Notes: generated from the sequence alone by a model not told the origin. A stretch of DNA of 64,000 nt from Bog-950 sp044225825 (GCA_044225825.1 JBGAIB010000006.1:248001-312000); one strand, 5' to 3'. Positions 50,843-59,574 are shown, counted from the stretch's first letter. Program-made: numbers and translations.

Positions 50843-51907
50843 ATGCTCCACACCTCCACCATTAACCCGAAAATTGCCTGCATGATGTCGTCTATTGCGT
50901 ATTGCAAAAATCCGCAACAGGCGCTTAATACCTATTTGCCGGGCTGGCAGGTACTGTGGAATCCGACAGCGGTAGATGGTACGTATGCTTTTGTTGCCCG
51001 TAATACCGGTACCAATAATTATGTAGTGGCGGTGCGGGGATCGCTGCTCGATTTTAGCTGGGGCGCTTTTTATAACTGGATTGAACAGGATTTGAACGTG
51101 GGCACGCAGGTTCCATGGAAGTACACCCAGGGCGTTAGCAATGCCCAAATTTCGCAGGGCAGCTGGGATGCTTTTCAGGACCTGGTAAATATGACAGATC
51201 CAACTACCGGCCAATCGTTGTGGATGGTGCTGGATGCAGCACCAGCAACCTCGGAAATTGCGGTGGTAGGCCATAGCCTGGGCGGTAACCTTGCCACCGT
51301 ATTTGCTTCGTATCTCTTCTGGAATTTTAGTGCCAGTGGCCACCCGCGTACCAATCTTTCGGTGTGCACCTTTGCAGCACCGGCGGCCGGCAATCAATTT
51401 TTTGCTCAGGACTTTAACGGCAAACTACCCAATAGCATGCGGTTTGAAAATGTAAATGATATTGTGCCTAAGTTTCCGGTAGCAACGGCTGTGTTTGACC
51501 TGGGGAGTTTGTATGTTCCTTCGCCCAATGCGGAGGAAATCATTTTATTTCATTTGGGTTACGATATGTCGCTCAGTTACTTTTTCGACGGAGTTTCGTT
51601 TACTATTGCCGGTTTTGAATATAAAAGCGGATTTTACATTAACGGAACCTGGGTTAATTCTTCTTATACTCAACCCGATGGCAGCGGATATTTGATTAAC
51701 GTACCGGTTTCGGGTAAATACCCAGCCAATGATGTAACCGATTGGCTGGAAGAAGCCGGTTACCAGCACAGTATCAATCAATATTCTACGGCATTAGGTG
51801 TGCCCATTATTACCTGTATACCAAGCGTAGATCTTAAATTGAAAGTAACTAAACCAAAAGCACCCGGTGCAAAGCCAAAAAAGAAGAAGAAAGCGGTCAA
51901 AAAATAA
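50843..51907 (+). CDS. Class 3 lipase-like alpha/beta hydrolase
   Basis: A 354-aa protein with the nucleophile elbow GHSLGG (about 138-143) in AVVGHSLGGNLATVFA. Upstream, YVVAVRGSLLDFSWGAFYNW provides an oxyanion region (RGS) as in class 3 lipases. The catalytic Asp is likely in FENVNDIVPKFP and the His in ILFHLGYD. No signal peptide is seen, so the enzyme appears cytoplasmic or leaderless. The last 20 residues are a Lys/Pro/Ala-rich tail (KPKAPGAKPKKKKKAVKK). Ester substrate unknown. It begins 100 bases after the groESL terminator. Confidence 0.82.
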   Translation: MLHTSTINPKIACMMSSIAYCKNPQQALNTYLPGWQVLWNPTAVDGTYAFVARNTGTNNYVVAVRGSLLDFSWGAFYNWIEQDLNVGTQVPWKYTQGVSNAQISQGSWDAFQDLVNMTDPTTGQSLWMVLDAAPATSEIAVVGHSLGGNLATVFASYLFWNFSASGHPRTNLSVCTFAAPAAGNQFFAQDFNGKLPNSMRFENVNDIVPKFPVATAVFDLGSLYVPSPNAEEIILFHLGYDMSLSYFFDGVSFTIAGFEYKSGFYINGTWVNSSYTQPDGSGYLINVPVSGKYPANDVTDWLEEAGYQHSINQYSTALGVPIITCIPSVDLKLKVTKPKAPGAKPKKKKKAVKK

Positions 51908-51971
51908 CAGCCCCTCATCAGCATGCAGCAACGTACACTGGTAAACAGGGTAATTCTTATCTTTCAACTGC

Positions 51972-52736
51972 TTGCAACACGAAACTAAAATACCACCTGT
52001 TGAGGTACGCGCCCTGTGGCTGGGGCCGGCAGTAAACATTTTATTTGTGGCATTGTTTTTTGCGGCCAATTCGTTTATGCAGCGGCACCTAACGGCTGTG
52101 GATAGTTACGGCGAGCGGTCTGTTTTTCTGTTACCTGTACCATTAGCGCTGTTGATAGGTGTGCTGTTAGTACTGGAACCTTTTGCCCTGTACAAGCGCA
52201 TTGCTTACGAAAACTATCGAAGCAGCGGTGTGCTACAACTGCCTGTTATTTATCTCGTGATTTCTTCGGTCATCCGGGTGTTTCTACGGATCGTAATTAC
52301 CATAGCGGTGCTGGAATCGTGTGCCATTGAGGTGGAAAACGGAAGTGTATGGGCGTACCTATTTTTAACCTATTTCTTTTTAGCCGAAGTGTTTTTGGGC
52401 TTTATTATTACTGACAAGCACGACCGCATTGCCAGCGAACCTGCTGCCGTGGTTGAAATAGTAGCTCAATTGGTTTGTTTGCTGCTGCTGGCGTTAATAG
52501 CGGCGTATTTCGAAAAAACCTATATCAGGGAATTGTTGGTTGATAATACCCAAAGTTTAGCTGTAAAAATTGTAATAGCGGCATTACTATTTCTATTGCT
52601 ATACATCCCCAGCCGGCTAATTGATTTTTACATTGGTTGGGTGCAACAAACAACGCTGCAGCAAAAGGCGTTTTATGTGGCAACGGTAATTGTTGCCTTT
52701 ACCGTTCTACTGGTTCAGACCATGCGTGGCAACTAG
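51972..52736 (+). CDS. Multi-pass membrane protein, unknown
   Basis: A 254-aa integral membrane protein with about six hydrophobic segments (ALWLGPAVNILFVALFF, LLPVPLALLIGVLLVL, VIYLVISSVIRVFLRI, YLFLTYFFLAEVFLGF, EIVAQLVCLLLLALI, KIVIAALLFLLLYIP) and a seventh at the C-terminus. The best start is TTG 51972 (MQHETKIPPVEVRALW), because the first in-frame ATG falls after the first membrane helix. No family recognised. It follows the lipase by 64 bases on the same strand. Confidence 0.6.
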   Translation: MQHETKIPPVEVRALWLGPAVNILFVALFFAANSFMQRHLTAVDSYGERSVFLLPVPLALLIGVLLVLEPFALYKRIAYENYRSSGVLQLPVIYLVISSVIRVFLRIVITIAVLESCAIEVENGSVWAYLFLTYFFLAEVFLGFIITDKHDRIASEPAAVVEIVAQLVCLLLLALIAAYFEKTYIRELLVDNTQSLAVKIVIAALLFLLLYIPSRLIDFYIGWVQQTTLQQKAFYVATVIVAFTVLLVQTMRGN

Positions 52737-52829
52737 GTTAAAACAAGGTGTCAGGCCTTGTAAATCAGGCTAATCAAAATCATATAAATAAAATGGCCCG
52801 GATGGTAGTTTGGAGCAAAAATACTGCAT

Positions 52830-53165
52830 ATGGGAAAATTTGTAATAAGCACCAGAAGAAACGGCGAATATCAATTTAACCTGAAGGCCGGCAACGGACA
52901 AACCATTTTATCGAGTGAAGGTTATACCACCCGTGCGGCTTGTGATAATGGGGTTGAATCAGTGAAAAAGAACTCCACGGACGATGGCAGATATGAGCGC
53001 AAAACATCCACCAATGGCAAGTTTTATTTTAACCTGAAGGCAGGTAACGGTCAGATTATCGGCAGCAGCGAGATTTATGAAAGTGAGCAGGCGAGAGATA
53101 ATGGTATAGAATCTGTGAAAAAGAATGCACCGGATGCTACCATTGAAGATCAGACTGCGGTCTAA
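52830..53165 (+). CDS. YegP family protein (two DUF1508 repeats)
   Basis: A 111-aa protein made of two copies of the DUF1508 unit (residues 1-50 and 51-105). Each has the pattern F-K-A-G-N-G-Q-x-I with a following A-x-x-N-G-I/V-E-S-V-K-K-N: FNLKAGNGQTILSSEGY...GVESVKKN and FNLKAGNGQIIGSSEIY...GIESVKKN. E. coli YegP has the same tandem layout. Function unknown. Single gene; convergent with the DUF3592 gene, 8 bases apart. Confidence 0.95.
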   Translation: MGKFVISTRRNGEYQFNLKAGNGQTILSSEGYTTRAACDNGVESVKKNSTDDGRYERKTSTNGKFYFNLKAGNGQIIGSSEIYESEQARDNGIESVKKNAPDATIEDQTAV

Positions 53166-53173
53166 TATCTCTA

Positions 53174-53611
53174 CTACTTAAACCGCCAAAGGAACAACCA
53201 GTTACCAATGGAGATGGTTAATAGCGGAAGGGCCATTACCAGTGGTATAACCACCCAGCGGTACAAACCCCAGTACGATACCACTTTTATCTCCTGCACA
53301 TCAGCAGGATCGTACACCACAGGAACCATGTCGCCCACCTGAAAGGCCGGAGGATTAGATGCTACCGGGTTGTTGAACCGCCGTGTTTGTTCAGTTATAT
53401 CCTTAAACTCAAAAACAGGAGAGTAGGTAGCGCCATCGTTGCCATCGTGGGTTATCATTTCCACCACTTCCGCAACCGCTACTTTGCCGCGTTTTAATAA
53501 ACTTTCGGTTTTGCTGTATTGCCAAACAGCTATACTTAAAAACAAGCTGCCCAGGGCAAATAAGAAGAGGTAAGCGCTCATGTGAAATTTATTAGAGGAG
53601 GAATAATTCAT
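53174..53611 (-). CDS. DUF3592 membrane protein
   Basis: A 145-aa protein with an N-terminal membrane helix (about 12-30), a beta-rich extracytoplasmic domain (LLKRGKVAVAEVVEM, ATYSPVFEFKD, PAFQVGDMVPVVYDP) and a C-terminal membrane helix (VVIPLVMALPLLTISIGNWLFL). This is the standard DUF3592 architecture; function unknown. The gap to the divergent RDD gene is about 118 bases. Confidence 0.88.
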   Translation of the reverse strand: MNYSSSNKFHMSAYLFLFALGSLFLSIAVWQYSKTESLLKRGKVAVAEVVEMITHDGNDGATYSPVFEFKDITEQTRRFNNPVASNPPAFQVGDMVPVVYDPADVQEIKVVSYWGLYRWVVIPLVMALPLLTISIGNWLFLWRFK

Positions 53612-53729
53612 ATTAGTACAAAATTAATGTTTTTACAATAGCTGTATAAACCAACAGCCCGGAAGTAGGATGCTGCCGATATTTTGTTATGTAAGAAAGG
53701 AGCAGCATATTAGCACTGAAACCTATGTT

Positions 53730-54161
53730 ATGGAACTACTTGAAGACATTCAACCTGAAGTGGTTGCTGCTGCTATAACCAAGCGTATTATTGCGGCCAT
53801 TATTGATAGCATCGTTCTTGTTGCTTATGGTTATCTGATCGCCATTTTTGTGGGCGCTACCAATTCCGATAGTTTTGGATTTCACCTGGAAGGCTGGCCC
53901 GCAGGCTTATGGTTTATAGGCTCGTATCTGCTACTGGTGGTGCCTGAAGGCCTTACCGGTAAAACAGCCGGTAAATGGTTCATTCAGGTAAAAGTAGTTA
54001 AGCAGGATTTGAGCCCCGCTGATTTTAAAGCCGCTGCTATACGGCATTTGCTGGATCCTATTGATTCCTTTTTTCTGATTGGTATTATGGTTGCAGCAAA
54101 GGATAAGCACAAACAAAGGATTGGCGACCGTGCTGCCGATACCGTTGTAATAGATGGATAA
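53730..54161 (+). CDS. RDD family membrane protein
   Basis: A 143-aa protein with RDD-domain features: near residue 17 the AITKRIIAAIIDSIVLVAYG segment carrying the basic-acidic pair (R...D), a second helix YLLLVVPEGLTGKTAGKWFIQ with the G-x-T-x-G-K motif, and a basic C-terminal KDKHKQRIGDRAADTVVI. Start ATG 53730; upstream in-frame starts are non-conserved. The function of the family is not firmly known; some members transport small solutes or sodium/protons. It is followed after 40 bases by a small secreted protein gene. Confidence 0.88.
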   Translation: MELLEDIQPEVVAAAITKRIIAAIIDSIVLVAYGYLIAIFVGATNSDSFGFHLEGWPAGLWFIGSYLLLVVPEGLTGKTAGKWFIQVKVVKQDLSPADFKAAAIRHLLDPIDSFFLIGIMVAAKDKHKQRIGDRAADTVVIDG

Positions 54162-54201
54162 GACCGTTGTTACTTTATAGCCCACCCGACATTGTAAGGG
54201 T

Positions 54202-54591
54202 ATGCTGAAAACTTTACTACTTACCTTTACTATGCTCGTAGGTATGGCTGTAATGAGTCAAAAGACGGGCGTATATACGGTTACATTTCCTGCTTTTGTA
54301 GCCTCAAAAGAGCTGGACGCAAACGTGGTTGAGATAGACAGTAACCGGCTGTTTACCCAACACGATACGCTGGTTTCGGCTATAACGGGTGTAGAGTTTT
54401 TAAGCTATTCCTGCGTGTTTAGTACTAAAGGCGAGATATTTAAATGGTCGGCTTTCAATGGTCTTGGCAGTCTGCAAACCAGGGGATTTATTGGGCGAAC
54501 GTCCGGAATACTTTTTGTTGTTATTGACCGCATACGTTTTAAAGGGGCTGTGCGCGTGGTGGAATGGACCTATAAGGTGAAGTTTGTGTAG
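54202..54591 (+). CDS. Small secreted hypothetical protein
   Basis: A 129-aa protein with a signal peptide (MLKTLLLTFTMLVGMAVMSQ) followed by a beta-rich body with periodic aromatic residues (GVYTVTFPAFVAS, VEFLSYSCVFSTKGE, FKWSAFNG). I do not recognise a family. The start is 40 bases after the RDD gene stop, on the same strand. Confidence 0.55.
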   Translation: MLKTLLLTFTMLVGMAVMSQKTGVYTVTFPAFVASKELDANVVEIDSNRLFTQHDTLVSAITGVEFLSYSCVFSTKGEIFKWSAFNGLGSLQTRGFIGRTSGILFVVIDRIRFKGAVRVVEWTYKVKFV

Positions 54592-54637
54592 GTAATAGCT
54601 CATCATATGGCAATGCGCTATTGGCCGTTGCATCAAT

Positions 54638-54850
54638 ATGCGCCGTCAGTTGGTAACATCTTCGGGTATTCACTCCATCGGTTACGAACCCCGCAGTCAA
54701 ACGCTGGAGGTTAAATTCCACAGCGGAAAAGTGTATCAGTATTTAAAGGTTCCTGCAACTCTCTACCGCGCCTTTATGCAGGCAGGTTCTCATGGCACTT
54801 ATTTTAATCAGCACATCAAACCTTATTACACCTTTCGGCTGGTAAGCTAA
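54638..54850 (+). CDS. KTSC domain-containing protein
   Basis: A 70-aa protein that is one KTSC domain: IHSIGYEPRSQTLEVKFHSGKVYQYLKVPATLYRAFMQA, with the conserved G-Y, E-V-F-H-S-G and Y-x-Y-x-x-V-P residues. KTSC domains are often fused to lysyl-tRNA synthetase-like or found alone near DNA/RNA genes; the stand-alone form has no known role. It starts MRRQLVTSSG, matching the family start. Confidence 0.92.
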   Translation: MRRQLVTSSGIHSIGYEPRSQTLEVKFHSGKVYQYLKVPATLYRAFMQAGSHGTYFNQHIKPYYTFRLVS

Positions 54851-54871
54851 CGGCCTTAACCGGTAATCACC

Positions 54872-55606
54872 CTAAAATCCGTTTATCAGCTCGTTATCGC
54901 GGTGGTGTTTGCGGTGATTAATGCCCCAACCTAATTTCATCGAAATAACGCTGTTGAACAACATACGTACATCCGAACCTTTGGAGTTCAGCAGAAAAAA
55001 GTCCTTAACAAGGCCTCGGTTGCGGCGTATGTTCACGGAGGCATCGGCTGGCAGGTTATCACTTTTCATCATCAGTTTACCCCCTAAGCCAAAGTCGAAT
55101 TCCAACACAAAATTGGTGAACTTAAATCCTGTCCAGAAACCGGTTTTAATGCCAAATCCAAGATCGTGGCGATGCTGCACTACATCAATGCTTTCCACAT
55201 ACGAGTTGTTATAACGGGTGTATTCGTCGTTGGTGCGTAATAACATGTATTTATACATCAGCTCGGGCCCCAGGAAGAAGTTGAAATTGTGCGGGTCCAC
55301 ATCCTCAAAATAAAAGCGGGGATTAAAACGGTAACGCACACCGATGCGGTCTACTAATACGCCACGTGTAATAACACGCCAAAAACTGAATTCATCGGCT
55401 ATAAACCCGAGCTCATGTGCTACTGAAAAACGTTTTTTAAAACTGTGCTCTACACCCACTTGTATAGCCGGGTATATTTCGAAAAAAGGTAGCAGCGAAA
55501 ACTTAACCACCGCAGCATATTGGGCTGAATCTACATGACGGTCCTTAGCATGGGCCGTTATGCTCAAAATTAACAAGAGCGGTAGTAGTAGTAGGGCTTT
55601 GCGCAT
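54872..55606 (-). CDS. Exported outer-membrane beta-barrel-like protein
   Basis: A 244-aa protein with a signal peptide (MRKALLLLPLLLILSITAHA) and alternating amphipathic strands with aromatic belts (AAVVKFSLLPFFEIYPAIQVG, NFNFFLGPELMYKYM, IKTGFWTGFKFTNFVLEFDFGLGG), typical of a small outer-membrane barrel in Bacteroidota. The C-terminus is polar (KHHRDNELINGF). The start overlaps the stop of the upstream LVIVD lipoprotein gene by one base, so it is the last gene of a three-gene operon (56884 to 54872). Substrate unknown. Confidence 0.7.
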   Translation of the reverse strand: MRKALLLLPLLLILSITAHAKDRHVDSAQYAAVVKFSLLPFFEIYPAIQVGVEHSFKKRFSVAHELGFIADEFSFWRVITRGVLVDRIGVRYRFNPRFYFEDVDPHNFNFFLGPELMYKYMLLRTNDEYTRYNNSYVESIDVVQHRHDLGFGIKTGFWTGFKFTNFVLEFDFGLGGKLMMKSDNLPADASVNIRRNRGLVKDFFLLNSKGSDVRMLFNSVISMKLGWGINHRKHHRDNELINGF

Positions 55607-56349
55607 TACAGGTCTATTTGCGAAATCAACTGAATTTGCTGCACGTTACTGTAATCGTACTGGGCTAATTTTTTCTCCGCCATTACCAGCAGCAGGTTGG
55701 GAAGCGCAATAACATCGCGCGCACCGGTGAGGGTTAACGTTTGCACAAAGTAAGGCTCTGTGCGGTTACTGATGCTTATAACCTGCACATGCAATTCTTC
55801 GTCGGCCACAAAAAGCAGGGTATCATTTACGGCTAAGCCATAGGGGGCCATCAGGTTTAACTGTGCTACCTGTTCGGGTGTGGACATATTCGCCAGCGAT
55901 ATCACCTCCAGGCGACTGGCACCGTTAACGTTGTTACAATTGGTGGTATTACGCAGGGTTACGTAGGCATAACCGTTTTCAGCAACTACAGGGTCGCAAC
56001 TTACTATGTGTTCATAAGTTGAAACGTAAGCCGGGTTATCCGCAACGGAGTATATCAGCATACCCGAGGAAGTTCCCATTAGCAGAAAGTTGGTATAGCT
56101 AAAGATGGTTTCCGGCTCGGTGCTTAGTTCAATAGTACTGAGTAATACAGGCTGTCCACCGTTGGTAATATCAAAAGTTTTAAGCGTATTGCCGTCCAAA
56201 CAAAATAAGCGGTTACCCACAATGGTAAACCGGGAAAGGGAGCCGGATATACCGGTAGGAGAGGTGGTGTGCGTAGTGCTGCTCTCTTTAGCGCAACCGC
56301 TGAAGAGCATTACGAAGGCCAATAAGGCTAGTGCCAGGAATGTTCTCAT
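55606..56349 (-). CDS. LVIVD-repeat lipoprotein (beta-propeller)
   Basis: A 247-aa lipoprotein starting at ATG 56349, with a signal peptide and lipobox (FSGC, Cys18). The body has five or so repeats (FTIVGNRLFCLDGNTLKTFDI, FSYTNFLLMGTSSGMLIYSV, NGYAYVTLRN, VNDTLLFVADEELHVQVISI, LPNLLLVMAEKKLAQYDYS) each with the LVIVD pattern of seven-bladed propellers found on Bacteroidota outer membranes. No enzymatic motif; likely binding or scaffolding. It is preceded by a related lipoprotein with one base between stop and start. Confidence 0.8.
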   Translation of the reverse strand: MRTFLALALLAFVMLFSGCAKESSTTHTTSPTGISGSLSRFTIVGNRLFCLDGNTLKTFDITNGGQPVLLSTIELSTEPETIFSYTNFLLMGTSSGMLIYSVADNPAYVSTYEHIVSCDPVVAENGYAYVTLRNTTNCNNVNGASRLEVISLANMSTPEQVAQLNLMAPYGLAVNDTLLFVADEELHVQVISISNRTEPYFVQTLTLTGARDVIALPNLLLVMAEKKLAQYDYSNVQQIQLISQIDL

Positions 56350-56350
56350 A

Positions 56351-56884
56351 TTATTTGCGGCATGTAGGGTTATGCAATATAGTATCGGTCCAGCCAACCA
56401 GGCGTCCCCTGCTTTCGTCTACACATTCAAAGTAACCTGAATAGGTAGCCGGGGAGTGTTCGCTGCTTTTGTTGTAAACGCCTTCCATACGCTGTATAAG
56501 TTGCGCCTGTATCGGGTTGCTGATGTTGAGGATAACCATGTCTACACCGTTGTTGGCATATAGCAGATTGTCCTTTATCGCAATATCGGTGCACATAGGG
56601 ATGGCAATAAAGGCCTGCTTTACCGGTGTAGCAGGATTGGCATTATTAAGCACATGTACGCCAATGCCATTATCTACTAAAAAGATATACTGGTTGTAGG
56701 TTACAATTTTGCCAATGCTTTTGGCCGGTTGTGCGGGTTTTACGCTAATTGTGGTCCATTCCAAATCTGAGGCGTAAACCGGCTTTTTGCCTACAACGTC
56801 CATGTCGCGATGCCGGGGGCCATCGTAACAGGAAGTGGCCAGCATTAAAATGCCAAGGGCCAGTAAAGGGTAACGTGTTTTCAT
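56351..56884 (-). CDS. LVIVD-type lipoprotein, short
   Basis: A 177-aa lipoprotein with a lipobox (ATSC, Cys19) and the repeat VTYNQYIFLVDNGIGVHVLNN plus a second (KDNLLYANNGVDMVILNISN). It is like a half-length paralogue of the downstream LVIVD lipoprotein; the two are coupled (stop 56351, next ATG 56349). A cysteine pair near the C-terminus (FECVDESRGR and NPTCRK) may form a disulphide. First gene of the operon, 49 bases from the acyltransferase stop. Confidence 0.75.
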   Translation of the reverse strand: MKTRYPLLALGILMLATSCYDGPRHRDMDVVGKKPVYASDLEWTTISVKPAQPAKSIGKIVTYNQYIFLVDNGIGVHVLNNANPATPVKQAFIAIPMCTDIAIKDNLLYANNGVDMVILNISNPIQAQLIQRMEGVYNKSSEHSPATYSGYFECVDESRGRLVGWTDTILHNPTCRK

Positions 56885-56934
56885 ACAATAAAGTTAATCA
56901 ATAACAGACGTATCTGGTTAACGTTCAGTTGCCT

Positions 56935-57633
56935 CTACCTATCACCGGGTTCAATAACAGGTGGCTTGGTTTCCAGGCGATTTTGCAGGTCGTCTAACAC
57001 CAGTTTTTTCCAGGTTTGGCTACCGGGCTCGGCATTAAACATAGCTTTGTATTCAGGGATTTCAAAAACTTCGAGGTTCATTCGGATGGTTTTAAACACC
57101 TTGGGCCAGCCCTCGCCCGGTGCCTGCACATGGTGTAGGCCGCCGCTATAGGCCAGCACCAGTTGGCCCTTGTCTAAACCGGCAAGTATATCGGTAACCC
57201 CCGGTTTAACTGTCATTTTTTTGCCCTGCAGGTCCAGGCCATTACGGCGTTTCATACGTCCTTCGGCGGCTATCAACACTATGGAATCGGGCCTGATAGA
57301 CTCCAGAAACTGCTTCCAGGAATCATCGCGTTTACGGGTAATGGATACCATGCCCGGGCTAAATAGCTTAAAAATAGTGCCTACAAAAGGACGGTTGAGG
57401 GTTTTATCGGCGCCGGGCGCTGCCATGCGAGCCGATAGCATCCAGAGAAACTTAACCGGTAAAAAGCCTACATACAGCAGTTCGTATAAGGAAGTGTGAT
57501 TCAGGAAAATAATGCACCGGATGCGGTCCCATTCCACCTGCCCTTCCTTTGGCCAGCCGATTTTAAACCGGTAAAATGTTTTAGCCAGCAGTTTAATAGT
57601 TAGCAGGGTTACAAAACTCAGTATCCGTTTCAT
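56935..57633 (-). CDS. PlsC-type phospholipid/glycerolipid acyltransferase
   Basis: A 232-aa membrane-associated acyltransferase starting at ATG 57633 (MKRILSFVTLLTIKLLAKTFYRF). The usual catalytic NHxxxxD is here NHTSLYE (about residues 44-50), an HX4E variant, followed by the GTIFK-PGMVSI block (substrate loop) and AAEGRMKRR, corresponding to the EGTR motif. It would transfer an acyl chain to a lysophospholipid or similar acceptor. The Glu variant is not usual, so activity on glycerol phosphate is uncertain. It stands alone with no convincing lipid-gene neighbour. Confidence 0.75.
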   Translation of the reverse strand: MKRILSFVTLLTIKLLAKTFYRFKIGWPKEGQVEWDRIRCIIFLNHTSLYELLYVGFLPVKFLWMLSARMAAPGADKTLNRPFVGTIFKLFSPGMVSITRKRDDSWKQFLESIRPDSIVLIAAEGRMKRRNGLDLQGKKMTVKPGVTDILAGLDKGQLVLAYSGGLHHVQAPGEGWPKVFKTIRMNLEVFEIPEYKAMFNAEPGSQTWKKLVLDDLQNRLETKPPVIEPGDR

Positions 57634-57736
57634 GAGGTACGGCCCGGTGGGCACCGGTGATAAAAGTAACTTAATTTAGGCATAGCTGTGCTAAGCCCAA
57701 CATAAACAATACTATAGCTTTAAACGGCAGACTTGT

Positions 57737-58093
57737 TTAAAAGGTATATCCCAGACCTTCGAGATAGTGTTGCAAGCCCAGGTAGGCACTAAAGCTAATG
57801 GCGCAGATAATGGTTACAGTAACGTACATACGCACTTTAGGTTCGCCTTCCTGTACTACAAAGTAACGGGCAAAGCGTGCGCCAAACAACAGGAATACCA
57901 AACCTACGATCAGGCAGAAGAAGGTCATAAAAATGCCGGTGGATGAAAGACTGATGGTAGCTTCGCCGGCCTTTGCGGCGTTTACAGGCAACAGAATGCA
58001 TAAGTAGGCTAACAGCAAACTGCCGGCAACAAAAGCGGCTCCAATAGGGCGTGGATACCTTACGATAGGCGGTTGTTCGGTTTCGTAACTCAT
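57737..58093 (-). CDS. Small three-helix membrane protein
   Basis: A 118-aa protein with three hydrophobic segments (AAFVAGSLLLAYLCILLPV, TGIFMTFFCLIVGLVFLLFG, YVTVTIICAISFSAYLGL) and a short charged N-terminus (MSYETEQPPIVRYPRP). No family known to me. It is divergent from the Fe-S reductase gene; about 160 bases lie between the starts, which hold that gene's promoter. Confidence 0.65.
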   Translation of the reverse strand: MSYETEQPPIVRYPRPIGAAFVAGSLLLAYLCILLPVNAAKAGEATISLSSTGIFMTFFCLIVGLVFLLFGARFARYFVVQEGEPKVRMYVTVTIICAISFSAYLGLQHYLEGLGYTF

Positions 58094-58203
58094 ATGGCAA
58101 AGATGGTGAAAGCCTTAATTTCCATAAGTAAAAACCTAAGTGATTTTTAATTGTTTACCTACCGTTGGTAGGGAAATATTCTGGCTGCAACACCTTGCTA
58201 ACT

Positions 58204-58234
58204 CTTGAAAGTTATAGGGTAAAATGTATTTTCG
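58204..58234 (+). promoter_or_regulatory. Promoter of the Fe-S redox operon (CTTG-N19-TATTTTCG)
   Basis: TTG at 58205-58207 and TATTTTCG at 58227-58234 are separated by 19 bases, a good match to the Bacteroidota pattern with TTCG for TTTG. The predicted start is a few bases before the ATG at 58255. Confidence 0.6.
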
Positions 58235-58254
58235 CTCACTCATTTAAAGCGCGT

Positions 58255-59574
58255 ATGCTCACGTATTTTCAGATATACCTGTTTATTGCATTTGCCGGCC
58301 TGGCGGCTTTTTACGCCTATCAGGGTTACCGGCGCGTTTACCGCAACGTTATGCTGGGCCGTAAAGCCGATTACAGCGATCGTGCCGGTGAACGGTTTAA
58401 AAACATGTTGCTGGTGGCCTTTGGGCAAAAGAAGATGTTTAAAAACATTACACCGGCTGTGTTGCACGTGTTTATCTACGTCGGCTTTGTAATCACCCAG
58501 ATCGATCTTTTGGAGGTGTTTATTGACGGTGCAACGGGGCATCACCGGATTATTTACCACGCCGTGGAGCACATTGGCTTTTTAAAAGGTGCTTATACGT
58601 TTGTTATCTCCTTTATCGAAGTTCTTTCATTGTTGGTGTTTATTGCCACGGTTAGCTTTTTATCCCGTCGTTACATTACGCGGGTGCCGCGGTTAAACAA
58701 ACCCGAGCTGGAAGGCTTTCCTAAGATTGATGCGACATTGATTCTGGTTTCCGAAATTTACCTGCTGATCTGCATTTTTAGCATGAACAGTGCCGATATG
58801 GCCCTGCACCATAACGAATATGGGTTCCTGGTAAGTGGCTTGTTTGCCTCCTTCTTCAATGGCTGGAGCGAATCCTCGTTGCACATAGTAGAACGTTTAG
58901 GCTGGTGGGGCCACCTGGTCGGTGTTTTAGGTTTATTGGTTTACCTGCCTTATTCAAAGCATCTGCATATTCTGCTCGCATTTCCGAATACGTATTTCGG
59001 CCGCCTGGAGCCTAAAGGTTACATCAATAACATGCCCGAAATTACCCGGGAAATTAAATTGATGATGGACCCCAATGCGGCTGTAGAGCCGGCCTCTGCA
59101 ACCGAGCCTGTTAAGTTTGGCGCTAAGGATGTAATGGACCTTACCTGGAAGAACCTGCTGGATGCCTATACCTGCACGGAGTGTGGCCGCTGTACCGCTG
59201 CCTGCCCGGCAAACCAAACAGGCAAAAAACTGAGTCCGCGTAAAATTATGATGGATACCCGCGACCGTTTAGAAGAGGTAGGCTATGCGATGGATGCCAA
59301 CGGTGGTGTATGGAAAGAAGACGGAAAGAGCCTGATAGAAAACGGTTACATCAGTATTGAAGAACTGCGTGCCTGCACCACCTGTAATGCCTGTGTAGAA
59401 GAATGCCCAGTGCTGATTTCGCCACTGGAAATTATTGTGCAACTGCGCCGTAACCTGGTAATGGAAGAAAGCAACGCCCCGGCCGAATGGGCGGGTATGT
59501 TCAGCAATATGGAAAATAACGGTGCTCCATGGCAGTTTAGCCAGCAGGACCGCCTGAACTGGCAGAAAGATTAA
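58255..59574 (+). CDS. Membrane Fe-S reductase (HdrC/GlpC-like, two 4Fe-4S clusters)
   Basis: A 439-aa membrane protein with an N-terminal amphipathic helix and about five membrane segments (residues 5-25, 75-95, 115-145, 165-195, 230-255), then a cytoplasmic domain with two CxxCxxCxxxCP cluster motifs at about residues 306 (CTECGRCTAACP) and 372 (CTTCNACVEECP). This layout, fused b-type-like membrane part and ferredoxin domain, fits subunits that pass electrons to a CCG-domain partner. The partner is encoded 52 bases downstream. Start ATG 58255, just after the promoter. The redox substrate is unknown. Confidence 0.88.
   Translation: MLTYFQIYLFIAFAGLAAFYAYQGYRRVYRNVMLGRKADYSDRAGERFKNMLLVAFGQKKMFKNITPAVLHVFIYVGFVITQIDLLEVFIDGATGHHRIIYHAVEHIGFLKGAYTFVISFIEVLSLLVFIATVSFLSRRYITRVPRLNKPELEGFPKIDATLILVSEIYLLICIFSMNSADMALHHNEYGFLVSGLFASFFNGWSESSLHIVERLGWWGHLVGVLGLLVYLPYSKHLHILLAFPNTYFGRLEPKGYINNMPEITREIKLMMDPNAAVEPASATEPVKFGAKDVMDLTWKNLLDAYTCTECGRCTAACPANQTGKKLSPRKIMMDTRDRLEEVGYAMDANGGVWKEDGKSLIENGYISIEELRACTTCNACVEECPVLISPLEIIVQLRRNLVMEESNAPAEWAGMFSNMENNGAPWQFSQQDRLNWQKD

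Noticed and set aside
51923..51988. 21-codon leader-like frame overlapping the TTG start of the membrane protein at 51972
   Set aside because: The sequence has no attenuator-type codon run and no terminator hairpin follows, so there is no support for a leader peptide.
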